Positions 27,129 to 37,437 are shown, counted from the first letter of the stretch. The stretch: DNA of 64,000 bases from Bacteroides sp. (GCA_017471925.1 JAFURM010000003.1:1-64000), one strand, 5' to 3'. Translations and numbers: made by a program. The notes: generated by a model not told the origin, from the letters alone.

Positions 27129-27338
27129 CTACTTCTTGTTCTCGTTTTTAGCCTCATGGGCAATCTCGTCTACCAGGTTTTCCATCTCCTTACGGCTCAG
27201 GTGGATGCCCTTTCTGTGAAGTGCGTCGACAATGCGGTGGCGCGTGTGCTCGCCCTTTTCCGGGGCGAACAAGATTCCTGCGGCTGCTCCGATGGCGGTT
27301 CCGCCAAGGAAAGCGACCAAGAGTTTCAATCCTTTCAT
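27129..27338 (-). CDS. YtxH domain small membrane protein
   Basis: A 69-residue protein with one glycine/alanine-rich membrane segment, LLVAFLGGTAIGAAAGILFA, followed at once by PEKGEHTRHRIVDAL. This is the diagnostic YtxH pattern (glycine-rich helix then APxxG). A basic/acidic helix follows. YtxH proteins are linked to general stress in Gram-positives; in Bacteroidales they head small envelope operons like this one. Confidence 0.85.
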   Translation of the reverse strand: MKGLKLLVAFLGGTAIGAAAGILFAPEKGEHTRHRIVDALHRKGIHLSRKEMENLVDEIAHEAKNENKK

Positions 27339-27509
27339 AATCAGTTCAAGTTTAAGTTATACGCCTATCCAACAACCGGTGAAAGAAAAAGTTCTCTCTC
27401 CTTCTTGCATTTTTTTCACGTATTATTCTTTGAAAGGTGCTGATTTTTCTATTATTTTGCCGAAAATTTGCGAAGAGCAAGATTATTACTAACAAAAACT
27501 ATAACGAAA

Positions 27510-28031
27510 ATGAAGAAATTAGCATTATTAGGTTTGGGTATGTGTGTGGCATTGGCTTTCTCCTCTTGTAAGTCTTCTCAGGAAAGTGCCTACAAGAAGG
27601 CTTATGAAAAGGCCCAGCAGCGTGAAACGGCTGAGGCCCAGTCTCAGGAAGTCACAGTGGCTCCTTCACAGGAGGCTGCACCTGTCACGGCTGCTGCTCC
27701 GGTAGGTGCCAAGGTGGTGGAGAGTGCTCCCGCCAATGTTCACCAAGAGAAGGTAACGGTCGTTTCAGGCGGCAACGGTACGCTGAATGACTATAGCGTG
27801 GTGTGTGGCAGCTTCAAGTTTCAGGACGGTGCAGAGAGAAGAAAGGCCGATTTGGACAGCAAGGGCTATAACGCCATTGTGGTCTACAATTCCGAGAAAG
27901 CGACCTACCGTGTCATCGTAAGTACACACGCCGACTACGCCACGGCTGCACAGGCCCGCGACGCTTTCAAGGCCAAGTATGCCAACGTTGAGGAGTATCA
28001 GGGTGCCTGGCTGCTCTATAGCGTGAAGTAA
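27510..28031 (+). CDS. SPOR-domain lipoprotein
   Basis: A 173-residue lipoprotein. The signal MKKLALLGLGMCVALAFSSC has its lipid Cys at 20. A Gln/Glu/Ala-rich linker (about 25-90) leads to a SPOR domain (YSVVCGSFKFQDGAERRKAD ... YRVIVSTHADYATAAQARDA). SPOR domains bind glycan strands stripped of peptides at the division site, so the protein probably tethers the outer membrane at the septum. ATG 27510 is used because the signal peptide begins there. Confidence 0.87.
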   Translation: MKKLALLGLGMCVALAFSSCKSSQESAYKKAYEKAQQRETAEAQSQEVTVAPSQEAAPVTAAAPVGAKVVESAPANVHQEKVTVVSGGNGTLNDYSVVCGSFKFQDGAERRKADLDSKGYNAIVVYNSEKATYRVIVSTHADYATAAQARDAFKAKYANVEEYQGAWLLYSVK

Positions 28032-28051
28032 TCGGGAATCTCCCGAAGCGA

Positions 28052-29320
28052 TTATTCCCTGAATGCCAGAATCCTCTCGGTCACCTCCTCCACGGAGTCG
28101 GAGAGGGAGAGCATCAGGTTCTTGTATTTTCCCCGTTCCATCAATTGCTCCAGCAAGGGATAGACGGGGATTTCTTTTGTCCAGTACTCCACACCGAGGA
28201 AGGCCATGGGGCTGGCATAGCCGAAGCTGAGGTAATGGTTTTGCACGGCATCCTGGAAAATCTCCTGCATGGTGCCGGCACTGCCGGGCGTGTAGATGAT
28301 ACCGCCCATGGCAATGGTCAGGATGCCGTCTTCACGGATGGCGTTTTCGAAATACTTGGCTATGTGGGTGGCAAAGGGAGTGGCCGGCTCGTGGCCGTAG
28401 AGCCAGGTTGGCACGCCGAGGCTGGCGTAACGCATCTGCGGATAGCGGTCGCGCACCAGGAAAGCACTCTCTAACCACTCCTTATCCTTATAGGAGGGAG
28501 CAGCCTCCAGCAGTTGCAGAGCTTCCATCACCTCCTCCTCCGTGCGTCCGGCCATCCAGGCACCGAGATGAGTGGCTTCCATCGCTCCTGGACCTCCTCC
28601 GCTCACCATCAGACAGCCGCTTTCCGTCAGCCGCTTGCTGATGAGAACCACCTTGCGATAGCTCTCCTCCGTGCGCAACAGACCGTGTCCGCCCATGATG
28701 CCCACCACCTTCCGCTCGTCATAGCGGGCCAGGAAGTTGTGCATGGCATCGCTGATGGAGTGGTCGTGCAGGGTGCGGGCCAGGGTCTCCTTGATGTCGG
28801 TGCAGCTCTTTCCCATCTTCAGGTAGTGTTGGTAGACGTCGTTGTCATAGCAGTCGGCATAACTCTCCGGCTCTCCCCGCCGATAGCCCTTGTAGAGCGT
28901 TTCGGCCGTGTAGAGGTTGTTGCGGAAGGCGTTGAACGGAACGTCAATGCGCGAGAAGAGCAGGCAACTCTTGTCTATCCCGCCCCTCATCTCTGCCGTG
29001 AAGGTGCAACCCATGAAGAGACAGTCCGAATAGCGGTGTCCCTTCTCCAGCCCCTTCAGTTGCGTGAAGTCAATGTTCTGGAAGGCACAGCGGCGGATGT
29101 GGAGATGCTCCCTGAGCAGTTCGTGCAACTCTTCCGTGGTTTCCACTTCATGATAGGGGCTGTGCTTGTCAGGCTGCTCCGTCTCTGCGCTTTCCAGCGT
29201 CAGTTGGTAGGAGGTGTCTTTCTCCTTTTTCACGTTCTTGCCCAGTCGCTTGCTCTTTTCCCAAGCCGCCTTGCGGGCCTGATAGAGCTCATATTGTTTT
29301 TCGAGGTAGTTGTCTGCCAT
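28052..29320 (-). CDS. LOG-family (TIGR00725/TIGR00730-like) nucleotide-binding protein with long N-terminal extension
   Basis: A 422-residue protein. The C-terminal two-thirds has the Rossmann-like LOG fold: VVGIMGGHGLLR, MVSGGGPGAMEATHLGAW and IIYTPGSAGTMQEIFQDAV. The last is the family's PGGxGTxxE motif with Ser in place of the second Gly. LOG proteins often act as nucleoside 5'-monophosphate phosphoribohydrolases. The N-terminal 170 residues, with a pentapeptide-like patch (CAFQNIDFTQLKGL), are not part of the basic LOG domain. A minus-strand TACCTTTG at 29346-29353 is a likely promoter element. Nucleotide hydrolysis is a family inference. Confidence 0.8.
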   Translation of the reverse strand: MADNYLEKQYELYQARKAAWEKSKRLGKNVKKEKDTSYQLTLESAETEQPDKHSPYHEVETTEELHELLREHLHIRRCAFQNIDFTQLKGLEKGHRYSDCLFMGCTFTAEMRGGIDKSCLLFSRIDVPFNAFRNNLYTAETLYKGYRRGEPESYADCYDNDVYQHYLKMGKSCTDIKETLARTLHDHSISDAMHNFLARYDERKVVGIMGGHGLLRTEESYRKVVLISKRLTESGCLMVSGGGPGAMEATHLGAWMAGRTEEEVMEALQLLEAAPSYKDKEWLESAFLVRDRYPQMRYASLGVPTWLYGHEPATPFATHIAKYFENAIREDGILTIAMGGIIYTPGSAGTMQEIFQDAVQNHYLSFGYASPMAFLGVEYWTKEIPVYPLLEQLMERGKYKNLMLSLSDSVEEVTERILAFRE

Positions 29321-29359
29321 ATCTGTTGAATGATGAATACGGTTGCAAAGGTAATGAAT

Positions 29360-30799
29360 TTATCGGCTTTCGTTGCCATAGCGGTCCACAGCCTTCACGA
29401 CAAAGTGACGGCAGGCTTTCCAGGGGAAGAGCGGGACGTAGAGAAAAGTGGTGTCGCGCAGGTTGGTGGCCAGGATATTCCCCGGGTTGTCGGTGTCTAC
29501 GGGCAGATGGCCTGAGCCATAGACGTTGTACATGGGGGCATTGTGCGGGTCGTTGTCGGTAGCGGCCTGCCAGTTGAGCTGCCAGCAGTCGTCGGCCTCC
29601 CGGACTGCCTGCAGATTGGCTGGTGGAGTGGGAGGAATGTTGTCTAACCAAGGCATGGACGGGACCAGAGCCGGCGTGGGGTAGAGTTTCTCTTGCAGCA
29701 GGTCGTGAATGCCTTGGGTGTTGTCTGTCAGGAAACGGGCGCGGTAATAGCCTTCGCCAGAGGCTTGGCTTCGGCGCAGGAAGTGGACCTGCCGTTCCAC
29801 CTCTTCCGTCTTCCAGTCTCCCTCTTTCGGGTCCAGAAAATAGATGCCGAGTCCGGGAATGACATGGCGTCCGTTGCTCACCTCCAGCCAGTCCAGGGCG
29901 AAGGGGTAGAAATCATCTTCACGAAAATAGAGCATGGGGTAAATCTGGTCTTGGATACCTTCGGAGAGCCAGACGGCCACGTCCTGACGGACGGCATGGA
30001 CGGCGTTCCATCCGTAGGAGGAGCGGAGGGTGGTGTCGCGCAGTTTGCCTACGGGAGCCGTGCTCACCTTGACCCACGGCTTCAGTGCCTTCACACCCTG
30101 ATAGAGGTGGCGCATGATGGCGGTGATGTTGTTGCGTCGCCATGTTGCAGCTTTTTCACTTTCGGCATATTTGCGGTAGGGACAGCCGTCGGGGAAGCGG
30201 GCAGCCTTCTCTGGATATCGGAGGTAGTCAAAGTGGACACCGTCTACGTCATACCCCTCTACAATTTCGCGCACAAGGCTCATCAGGTAGTTCTTGGTTT
30301 CGGGATGGGCGGGATTCAGGTAGTAATCCTGCTTGTAGCTGACGCAAAGCTTGGGATGTCGCTTCACGACAGATTGTGCACCCAATGCCTTGACTTGTTT
30401 CTTCCCGCCAAGCGGAATGGTCACTATCCAGGCGTGGCACTCCATGCCGCGCTTGTGACACTCCTCAATGACGAAGGACAGCGGGTCGTAACCCGGTGAG
30501 CGTCCGCTCTTTCCGGTGAGCATGGCGCTGTATGGTTCCATCTTGGAAGAATAGAACACGTCGCCTCGTCCCCTCGTTTGGAAAAGTATGGTGTTGATGT
30601 TGGCAGCCTTCAGTTTGTCCAGTATCTCCACCAGTTCGCCCTGTTGCCTGCGGATGCTTTCGAGGGAGAGGGCCTTCGTGTCGGGCCAGTCAAGCCCATA
30701 GAGGGTGGTAATCCAGGCAGCCCTCACCTCGTGCTTGGGCTGTGCGGTGGCCGTAGTCGCCACGATGATAAATAGGATGAATAATGCCAACTGTCTCAT
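29360..30799 (-). CDS. GH10-like (DUF187/GHL10) family glycoside hydrolase
   Basis: A 479-residue secreted protein (signal MRQLALFILFIIVATTATAQ). The TIM-barrel domain of the GHL10 family is seen in EVRAAWITTLYGLDWPDT, NINTILFQTRGRGDVFYSS, VIEECHKRGMECHAWI and YDVDGVHFDYLRYP. The C-terminal 90 residues are fibronectin-like (PPTPPANLQAV ... FVVKAVDRYGNES). The family is linked to peptidoglycan or other glycans; some members cleave cell-wall polymers. The start at 30841 is rejected because the signal peptide begins at 30799. A paralogue is at 38979-40493. Confidence 0.85.
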   Translation of the reverse strand: MRQLALFILFIIVATTATAQPKHEVRAAWITTLYGLDWPDTKALSLESIRRQQGELVEILDKLKAANINTILFQTRGRGDVFYSSKMEPYSAMLTGKSGRSPGYDPLSFVIEECHKRGMECHAWIVTIPLGGKKQVKALGAQSVVKRHPKLCVSYKQDYYLNPAHPETKNYLMSLVREIVEGYDVDGVHFDYLRYPEKAARFPDGCPYRKYAESEKAATWRRNNITAIMRHLYQGVKALKPWVKVSTAPVGKLRDTTLRSSYGWNAVHAVRQDVAVWLSEGIQDQIYPMLYFREDDFYPFALDWLEVSNGRHVIPGLGIYFLDPKEGDWKTEEVERQVHFLRRSQASGEGYYRARFLTDNTQGIHDLLQEKLYPTPALVPSMPWLDNIPPTPPANLQAVREADDCWQLNWQAATDNDPHNAPMYNVYGSGHLPVDTDNPGNILATNLRDTTFLYVPLFPWKACRHFVVKAVDRYGNESR

Positions 30800-30956
30800 G
30801 AATGGTTCTGTTTTCGTCGGTGAGGCTTTCAGGGCAGGCACAAATGTCCTGTTTCCTCTCCTTTTTCGGCGAAGGTAAGCAAAAAAAGTCAGAATGTTGT
30901 GTTATTTGGCGGGAAACTCTTACTTTTGCATCATTATCCAACTTAAACGATACGTC

Positions 30957-32411
30957 ATGATTACATTTGTGCTTTGCCTGCTGGCATTGATTGCAGGCTA
31001 TTTCCTGTATGGACGTTTTGTGGAGCGCATCTTCGGTCCGGATGACCGGAAGACACCTGCGCTGACCCAGACGGACGGAGTGGACTATATTCCCCTGCCC
31101 ACTTGGAAAATCTTTATGATTCAATTCCTTAATATTGCCGGCCTTGGCCCCATCTTCGGAGCCATCATGGGTGCGCAGTTCGGTACGGCATCCTACCTGT
31201 GGATTGTGCTGGGCACGATTTTTGCCGGAGCGGTTCACGACTTCTTCTCGGGCACGCTCTCCATCCGCCATTCCGGTGAGAGCCTGCCCGAAATCATCGG
31301 GCGCTACCTGGGCAACCACACCAAGACCGTGGCCTGTCTCTTCACGATGGTACTGATGATTCTGGTGGGAGCCGTGTTCGTATCGGGTCCGGCCGAACTG
31401 CTTGCCGGCATGACGCCCGACTATATGGACGCCTTCTTCTGGATTGTGGTCATCTTTATTTATTATGTATTGGCCACCCTGCTCCCCATCGACAAGATTA
31501 TCGGCAAGATTTATCCCCTGTTTGCCGCTGCCCTGCTCTTCATGGCGGTGGGCATCCTGGTGATGCTCTTTGTGAAGCATCCCGACCTGCCTGAAATGTG
31601 GAACGGTTTTGGCGTAAAGTATGAGAAGAACCCCATCTTCCCCATGATGTTCATCTCCATTGCCTGCGGTGCCATCAGCGGATTCCATGCCACGCAGTCG
31701 CCTCTCATGGCACGTTGCATGACGAAGGAGAAACATTGCCGTCCCGTGTTCTACGGAGCCATGATTACCGAAGGCATCGTTGCGCTGATTTGGGCTGCCG
31801 CTGCCACCTGCTTCTTCCAGGAAAACGGCATTGTGGACCAGTTGACGGGCCGTGCCTATTCGGGTGCTATGGTAGCTACGCAGATTTCCAAGGATTGGCT
31901 CGGTGCGGTGGGCGGTGTGCTGGCCATCTTGGGTATTGTAGCCGCACCCATCACCAGTGGTGACACGGCATTGCGTTCGGCCCGTCTCATTGCGGCCGAC
32001 TTCCTGCACATCGAGCAACGTTCCATCAAGAAACGCCTGCTGATTTGCGTGCCGATTTTCCTGCTCACCATCGGTGTGCTGATTTACAGCCTGAGCGATG
32101 CCGAGGGCTTCAAGATTATCTGGCGTTACTTTGCCTGGTGCAACCAGACGCTCTCCGTCTTCACCCTGTGGGCCATTACCGTCTATTTGGCTACGGAGAA
32201 GCGTGGTGCCTATTATTGGGTAACCTTCATTCCGGCCTGCTTCATGACCGCAGTCTGCTGCAGCTACATCTTTGTGGCTCCCGAAGGCTTCGGCCTGCCG
32301 GGACAATATGCCTGGGCCGTAGCTTTGGCCGGTGTGCTGATTTCTGTCGGCTGGTTTGTCGTGTGGCAAGTGCGCACCAAACGTCAGGCCGTGAACAAAT
32401 TGAAACAATAG
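30957..32411 (+). CDS. cstA: Carbon starvation protein CstA family transporter
   Basis: A 484-residue inner-membrane protein with about twelve hydrophobic segments. CstA blocks are clear: GVDYIPLPTWKIFMIQFLNI, AGLGPIFGAIMGAQFG, SGFHATQSPLMARCM and APITSGDTALRSARL. It is shorter than the about 700-residue E. coli CstA, as in other Bacteroidales. CstA/BtsT proteins import pyruvate or peptides. A TACTTTTG element at 30921-30928, 28 bases before ATG 30957, supports this start over 30894. Confidence 0.92.
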   Translation: MITFVLCLLALIAGYFLYGRFVERIFGPDDRKTPALTQTDGVDYIPLPTWKIFMIQFLNIAGLGPIFGAIMGAQFGTASYLWIVLGTIFAGAVHDFFSGTLSIRHSGESLPEIIGRYLGNHTKTVACLFTMVLMILVGAVFVSGPAELLAGMTPDYMDAFFWIVVIFIYYVLATLLPIDKIIGKIYPLFAAALLFMAVGILVMLFVKHPDLPEMWNGFGVKYEKNPIFPMMFISIACGAISGFHATQSPLMARCMTKEKHCRPVFYGAMITEGIVALIWAAAATCFFQENGIVDQLTGRAYSGAMVATQISKDWLGAVGGVLAILGIVAAPITSGDTALRSARLIAADFLHIEQRSIKKRLLICVPIFLLTIGVLIYSLSDAEGFKIIWRYFAWCNQTLSVFTLWAITVYLATEKRGAYYWVTFIPACFMTAVCCSYIFVAPEGFGLPGQYAWAVALAGVLISVGWFVVWQVRTKRQAVNKLKQ

Positions 32412-32422
32412 ATACGGAAGTG

Positions 32423-32638
32423 ATGAGAAGAAGAATAAAGAAATCTACCGGGCTGACCTTGGCATTGCTCATCTATGTGACTGCCACGGCTGCCTATTTC
32501 CTGCCTCGCAATACGGAAATCAGCGACACCGAGAAGTGGGTTACGGCCGGAGCCTCCTATCTTATCGTGTTTGTGCTTTGGCTGGTGCTGCGCAAGAAGG
32601 AGGCCTTGCGTGAAAAGCGGGAACGTAACGAACAATAA
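32423..32638 (+). CDS. Small two-helix membrane protein after cstA
   Basis: A 71-residue protein, MRRRIKKSTGLTLALLIYVT onward, with two hydrophobic segments (about 10-25 and 43-57) and charged ends (KKEALREKRERNEQ). It starts 11 bases after the cstA stop on the same strand, so it is almost surely co-transcribed. It could be a small accessory subunit of the transporter, by analogy with short companions of CstA, but there is no direct evidence. Confidence 0.78.
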   Translation: MRRRIKKSTGLTLALLIYVTATAAYFLPRNTEISDTEKWVTAGASYLIVFVLWLVLRKKEALREKRERNEQ

Positions 32639-32672
32639 ATGCACATATTATTCACCCAAAAACAGAAACAAG

Positions 32673-33158
32673 ATGAAAAAACTTGCATTGATTATCTGCT
32701 TGATGATGACCACGCTGGCCGCTCAAGCTCAGTTTGAAAAAGGAAAATGGTTTGTGAATCCCTCCATTACGGGACTGGAACTCTCACACGATACCGGTAC
32801 GGACAAGACCTCCTTCGGCTTGGAGGTGCAGGGCGGTTCGTTCCTGCTGGACAATGTGGCCCTGCTGGTTCATGCCGGTGCAGGATGGAACGTGAGTGGC
32901 AGTGAAACCGATGTATATACCCTCGGTGTGGGCGGACGCTACTACCTGAGCAAGGTGGGTATCTACCTGGGAGCCAACGTCAACCTGGATCGCTACGATT
33001 ATGGCTATGATGACGACACCGCTTTCTCCTTGGGGCTGGAGGCCGGCTACGCCTTCTTCCTGAGCCGTACGGTGACCATTGAACCTGCTGCCTATTGGAA
33101 CATCAATGATGACCGCTCCAAGTTTGGCTTGAAGGTGGGATTTGGCTTCTATTTCTAA
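32673..33158 (+). CDS. Small outer membrane beta-barrel protein
   Basis: A 161-residue protein with a signal peptide (MKKLALIICLMMTTLAAQAQ). It has alternating strands rich in Gly and aromatic residues (YTLGVGGRYYLSKVGIYLGA, LKVGFGFYF) and ends in Phe, as outer membrane barrels do. The size suggests an eight-strand OmpX/OmpW-like barrel. It starts 34 bases after the small membrane gene and may be the last gene of the cstA transcript. The function is unknown. Confidence 0.82.
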   Translation: MKKLALIICLMMTTLAAQAQFEKGKWFVNPSITGLELSHDTGTDKTSFGLEVQGGSFLLDNVALLVHAGAGWNVSGSETDVYTLGVGGRYYLSKVGIYLGANVNLDRYDYGYDDDTAFSLGLEAGYAFFLSRTVTIEPAAYWNINDDRSKFGLKVGFGFYF

Positions 33159-33203
33159 GACGCACGCTTTCCGCAAGCATAGAAGAAACTGTTTGAAAAT
33201 AAT

Positions 33204-33250
33204 TCAGGCACGGATGACGCTGGTTGATTCGGCGTGTCATCCGTGCCTGA
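33204..33250. terminator. Perfect 15-bp inverted repeat between convergent genes
   Basis: TCAGGCACGGATGAC (33204-33218) is the exact reverse complement of GTCATCCGTGCCTGA (33236-33250), with a 17-base loop. It lies between the stop of the barrel gene (+) and the stop of uvrA (-). There is no U-run on either side, so it may be a Rho-independent-like hairpin, a transcript end or a genome-wide repeat. The wording CCGTGCCTGA looks like a recurrent intergenic motif, but this needs a genome search. Confidence 0.6.
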
Positions 33251-33274
33251 TTCGTTATCAGGGAGTGTGCACAC

Positions 33275-36076
33275 CTATTTCTCCATGAGCTTCTCCATCA
33301 GGAACTGGCCGGTGTAGCTGGCCGCGCAAGCCGCCACCTCCTCGGGAGTACCCACGGCCATGATGCGTCCTCCCTTGTCTCCTCCTTCAGGACCCAGGTC
33401 AATGACGTGGTCGGCACACTTCACCACATCCATGTTGTGCTCAATGATGACAATGGTATGTCCCCGGCGTATCAGGGCATCAAAGGCTTCCAATAGTTTC
33501 TTGATGTCGTGGAAGTGCAGTCCCGTGGTAGGCTCGTCAAAGATGAAAAGAGTAGGGTCGGCCTTTTCTATGCTGAGGTAGTAGGCTAACTTCACACGCT
33601 GGTTCTCACCGCCTGAGAGGGTAGAGGAGGATTGCCCCAGTTTGATGTAGCCCAGTCCCACATCCTGCAAAGGTTGCAGACGGCGGACTATCTTGGACTG
33701 CTTGTGCTCCGTGAAGAACTCTATGGCCTGGTTGACTGTCATCTCCAGTATATCGTAGATGTTGGCTTCATGGAACCGCACCTCCAGGGTGTCTTTCTTG
33801 AACCGCTTGCCGTGGCAGGCTTCGCACTCCAGCACAAGGTCGGCCATGAACTGCATCTCCACGGTGATGGTGCCTTCGCCCTTGCACTCCTCGCATCGGC
33901 CGCCTTCGCTGTTGAAACTGAAGTAGCCGGCCGAATAGCCCATCTGTTTGGCTAAGGGCTGCTCGGCAAAGAGCTTGCGGATTTCGTCATAAGCCTTGAT
34001 GTAGGTCACCGGGTTGCTGCGCGAAGACTTGCCGATGGGATTCTGGTCCACGAACTCCACATAACGCAGGTTGCGCAGGTCGCCGCCGATGGAAGCATGT
34101 TCGCCCGGCCGCTCGTTGCATTCGTCCACTTCGCGCTTCAGGGCACGATAGAAGATGTCGCGAACCAATGTGCTCTTTCCCGACCCGCTGACTCCGGTCA
34201 CTACGGTCATCACATTGAGCGGAAAGCGGACATCCACCCCCTTCAGGTTGTTTTCGCGTGCCCCCCTTATCTCAATGTAGTTGTTCCACGGACGACGCTG
34301 CTCCGGTATGGGGATGGTCTCTTCCCCCAGGAGATAGCGCACGGTATAGCTCTTGTCGCTTTCAGGGCAGTTGCCCTTTCCCTTGCCCAGAATATCCTTC
34401 AGGTCGCCCTGATAGACCACTTCACCACCCAGCCGGCCTGCCTTGGGACCGATGTCGATGATGTAGTCGGCAGCGCGGATAATCTCTTCGTCGTGTTCCA
34501 CCACCACCACGGTGTTGCCCAACTGTTGCAGTTGTCTCAACACCTTGATGAGCTTGTCGGTATCGCGGCTGTGCAGTCCGATGCTTGGCTCGTCCAGGAT
34601 GTAGAGACTGCCCACCAGGCTGCTGCCGAGTGAGGTGGCCAGATTGATGCGTTGGCTCTCGCCGCCCGACAGGGAGTTGCTGAGCCGGTTCAGGGTGAGA
34701 TAGCCGAGACCTACGTCTAACAGAAACTGGAGACGGTTGTGAATTTCGATCAGGATGCGACGGGCCACTTCGGTATCGTGCTCGCTGAGTTTCAGCTTGT
34801 CGAAAAAGAGCTTCAGTTCGGTGACGGGCAGTTCCACCAGTTCGGAGATGCTGCGTCCGCCCACCTTCACATAATTGGCTTCGGGCTTCAGGCGTGTGCC
34901 GTGGCATTTGGGGCAGGGCGTCTTGCCGCGATAGCGGGAGAGCATGACGCGGTATTGTATCTTGTATTGGTTCTCATGCAGCATCTGGAAGAAGGCGTTG
35001 ATACCTTCAAAGTATTTGCAGCCTTCCCACAACATGCGGCGCTGCTCGTCGGTCAGTTCATAGTAGGGAGTGAAGATGGGGAATCCTGCTTTCTCAGCAC
35101 CGCGAATCACCATGTCGCGCCACTTGCCCATCGATTCGCCCCGCCAGCACACTACGGCCCCTTCATAGACGGAAAGGGAGCGGTTGGGCACGACCAGATG
35201 CTCGTCTATACCGATGATGCGTCCGAACCCTTCGCACACCGGGCAGGCACCGATGGGGGAGTTGAAGGAAAACATCTGGTCGCTGGGTTCTTCAAAGGTG
35301 ATACCGTCGGCCTCGAATTTGGTGCTGAAGCGATAGAGGCGGGTAGTGCCGTCAGACAGGTAGAAGCGCAACATGCAGGCACCGTCGCCTTCATACATGG
35401 CCGTTTCGGCCGAGTCTATCAGGCGGCTGACGGCATCCTTCTCTGCAGAAACAGCCATACGGTCTATCAGCAGGAAGACGGTGTCGTCCTCCTGTGGGGT
35501 ATATTCCTCAATGCGTACCATCTCGCCGTTCACTTCAATGCGGCTGAAACCCTGCTTGATGCCTATCTCTAACTGCTCTTTCAGCGTGCGTCCGTCGCGC
35601 AGGGCGATAGGGGCAAGAAGGGTGTAGCGGGTGCCTTCGGGATGCTCCAGCATACAATTCACGATGTCTTCGGTGGAGTGCTTCTTCACCTCCTGCCCGC
35701 TGACGGGACTGTATGTCTTTCCCACACGGGCGTAGAGCAGACGCAGGTATTCATAGATTTCGGTGGAGGTGCCCACGGTGGAACGGGGATTGCGCGTAGA
35801 AACCTTCTGCTCAATGGCGATGGCCGGCGGAATACCCTTGATGAAGTCACACTCGGGCTTGCTCATGCGCCCCAGGAATTGGCGGGCATAACTGCTGAGG
35901 CTCTCCACGTAGCGGCGTTGTCCCTCGGCATAGAGGGTGTCGAAGGCCAGGGAGGACTTGCCCGAACCGGAAAGACCGGTGATGACTACCAGCTTGTTGC
36001 GGGGAATGGTGATGTCGATGTTCTTCAGGTTGTTCACCCGTGCACCTTTTATAATAATGTAATCGTTTGTTGCCAT
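33275..36076 (-). CDS. uvrA: Excinuclease ABC subunit UvrA
   Basis: A 933-residue DNA damage sensor for nucleotide excision repair. There are two ABC ATPase halves: Walker [21 protein letters not shown] near the N-terminus and [19 protein letters not shown] in the second half. The signatures are [12 protein letters not shown] and [12 protein letters not shown]. Zinc-finger cysteines are visible ([34 protein letters not shown]). ATG 36076 ([18 protein letters not shown]) is chosen; a minus-strand TATCTTTG lies at 36105-36112, which makes a start at 36148 unlikely. Confidence 0.97.
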   Translation of the reverse strand: MATNDYIIIKGARVNNLKNIDITIPRNKLVVITGLSGSGKSSLAFDTLYAEGQRRYVESLSSYARQFLGRMSKPECDFIKGIPPAIAIEQKVSTRNPRSTVGTSTEIYEYLRLLYARVGKTYSPVSGQEVKKHSTEDIVNCMLEHPEGTRYTLLAPIALRDGRTLKEQLEIGIKQGFSRIEVNGEMVRIEEYTPQEDDTVFLLIDRMAVSAEKDAVSRLIDSAETAMYEGDGACMLRFYLSDGTTRLYRFSTKFEADGITFEEPSDQMFSFNSPIGACPVCEGFGRIIGIDEHLVVPNRSLSVYEGAVVCWRGESMGKWRDMVIRGAEKAGFPIFTPYYELTDEQRRMLWEGCKYFEGINAFFQMLHENQYKIQYRVMLSRYRGKTPCPKCHGTRLKPEANYVKVGGRSISELVELPVTELKLFFDKLKLSEHDTEVARRILIEIHNRLQFLLDVGLGYLTLNRLSNSLSGGESQRINLATSLGSSLVGSLYILDEPSIGLHSRDTDKLIKVLRQLQQLGNTVVVVEHDEEIIRAADYIIDIGPKAGRLGGEVVYQGDLKDILGKGKGNCPESDKSYTVRYLLGEETIPIPEQRRPWNNYIEIRGARENNLKGVDVRFPLNVMTVVTGVSGSGKSTLVRDIFYRALKREVDECNERPGEHASIGGDLRNLRYVEFVDQNPIGKSSRSNPVTYIKAYDEIRKLFAEQPLAKQMGYSAGYFSFNSEGGRCEECKGEGTITVEMQFMADLVLECEACHGKRFKKDTLEVRFHEANIYDILEMTVNQAIEFFTEHKQSKIVRRLQPLQDVGLGYIKLGQSSSTLSGGENQRVKLAYYLSIEKADPTLFIFDEPTTGLHFHDIKKLLEAFDALIRRGHTIVIIEHNMDVVKCADHVIDLGPEGGDKGGRIMAVGTPEEVAACAASYTGQFLMEKLMEK

Positions 36077-36104
36077 ACCTAATCGTTGCCTGTTGAAATG
36101 GGGA

Positions 36105-36112
36105 CAAAGATA
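36105..36112 (-). promoter_or_regulatory. uvrA: Bacteroides -7 promoter element for uvrA
   Basis: TATCTTTG on the minus strand, 29 bases before the uvrA start at 36076. No clear -33 TTTG is seen. Confidence 0.5.
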
Positions 36113-36237
36113 CAACTTTACTTTCTGTTGCATTGCGTTGCATAGCAATTTTTAAACAAAAGGTGAAAATAGCTTGGACAATTGGAAATAAATACGTTTC
36201 TTTGTACGATTTTTTAAATTCTACGATTCACTTTATT

Positions 36238-37326
36238 ATGAGAAAAGTTGCATTGATTACCGGAATCACCGGACAAGATGGTTCCTATTTGGCTGAGTTC
36301 CTGATAGAAAAAGGCTATGAAGTTCATGGCATTCTCCGCCGCTCCTCTTCTTTCAACACAGCTCGTATCGAGCACCTCTACCTGGACGAATGGGTGAGGG
36401 ATATGAAGAAAAACCGACTGATAAACTTGCATTGGGGTGACATGACGGACAGCAGTTCGCTGATTCGCATCATCAGCGACGTGCATCCTACTGAAATATA
36501 CAATCTGGCCGCACAGAGCCACGTGAAGGTCTCTTTCGATGTGCCCGAATACACAGCTGAAGCCGATGCTGTGGGTACTTTGCGCCTGTTGGAGGCTGTA
36601 CGCATCTGCGGACTGGAACGTACCTGCCGCATCTATCAGGCCTCTACATCCGAGTTGTTCGGCAAGGTGCAGGAAGTTCCCCAAAAGGAAACCACTCCCT
36701 TTTATCCGCGCAGTCCCTATGGCGTGGCCAAGCAGTATGGCTTCTGGATTACCAAGAACTACAGGGAAAGCTATGGCATGTTTGCCGTGAACGGTATCCT
36801 GTTCAACCACGAGAGCGAGCGTCGCGGCGAGACCTTCGTGACCCGCAAGATTACTTTGGCTGCCGCACGCATCAAGCAGGGCTTCCAGGATAAACTCTAT
36901 CTGGGCAACCTGGATTCTTTGCGTGACTGGGGTTATGCCAAGGACTACGTGGAGTGCATGTGGCTGATTCTGCAGCATGAGACTCCAGAGGACTTCGTTA
37001 TCGCCACCGGCGAGATGCATACCGTGCGCGAGTTTGCCACGTTGGCCTTTGCCCATCTTGGCATCGAACTGAAGTGGGAAGGCGCAGGCGTGAACGAAAG
37101 GGGTATTGATGCCGCTACCGGCCGTGTCCTGGTAGAGGTAGACCCCAAGTACTTCCGTCCATGCGAGGTAGACCAGTTGCTGGGCGATCCCACCAAGGCC
37201 AAGACACTCTTGGGATGGAACCCCACCAAGACTCCGTTTGAGCAGTTGGTGAAGATTATGGTGGAACACGACATGAAGTTCGTGAAGAAACTCCACATGA
37301 AGGCCCAGTTGGACAAGGAAGCTTAG
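36238..37326 (+). CDS. gmd: GDP-mannose 4,6-dehydratase
   Basis: A 362-residue short-chain dehydrogenase-type enzyme converting GDP-mannose to GDP-4-keto-6-deoxymannose, a precursor of GDP-fucose and related sugars. Motifs: [20 protein letters not shown] (NADP binding), [10 protein letters not shown] (YxxxK catalytic pair) and [17 protein letters not shown]. The usual partner, GDP-fucose synthase, is not next to it. A surface sugar-transferase gene follows after 164 bases. ATG 36238 begins the Rossmann strand and is preferred over 36133. Confidence 0.96.
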   Translation: MRKVALITGITGQDGSYLAEFLIEKGYEVHGILRRSSSFNTARIEHLYLDEWVRDMKKNRLINLHWGDMTDSSSLIRIISDVHPTEIYNLAAQSHVKVSFDVPEYTAEADAVGTLRLLEAVRICGLERTCRIYQASTSELFGKVQEVPQKETTPFYPRSPYGVAKQYGFWITKNYRESYGMFAVNGILFNHESERRGETFVTRKITLAAARIKQGFQDKLYLGNLDSLRDWGYAKDYVECMWLILQHETPEDFVIATGEMHTVREFATLAFAHLGIELKWEGAGVNERGIDAATGRVLVEVDPKYFRPCEVDQLLGDPTKAKTLLGWNPTKTPFEQLVKIMVEHDMKFVKKLHMKAQLDKEA

Positions 37327-37405
37327 TGCCGCGGGTGTCAGTATGACCCTTTTCCCTGTTTCGTTTGATTTTTAATAAGTTAATATAAGTTAATTGGGGG
37401 GGGTA

Positions 37406-37437
37406 ATTGAGCGATTGGAAAAATATGTATATGTTTG
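37406..37437 (+). promoter_or_regulatory. Probable promoter of the sugar-transferase gene
   Basis: ATTG at 37406-37409, 20 bases, then TATGTTTG at 37430-37437. It is 53 bases ahead of the ATG at 37491. The -33 element differs from TTTG by one base. Confidence 0.5.

Noticed and set aside
30690..32408. 572-codon open frame on the minus strand
   Set aside because: It is antisense to cstA, which has clear family motifs and promoter. The translation is rich in His, Gln and Gly with no domain; it is a by-product of the codon use of cstA.
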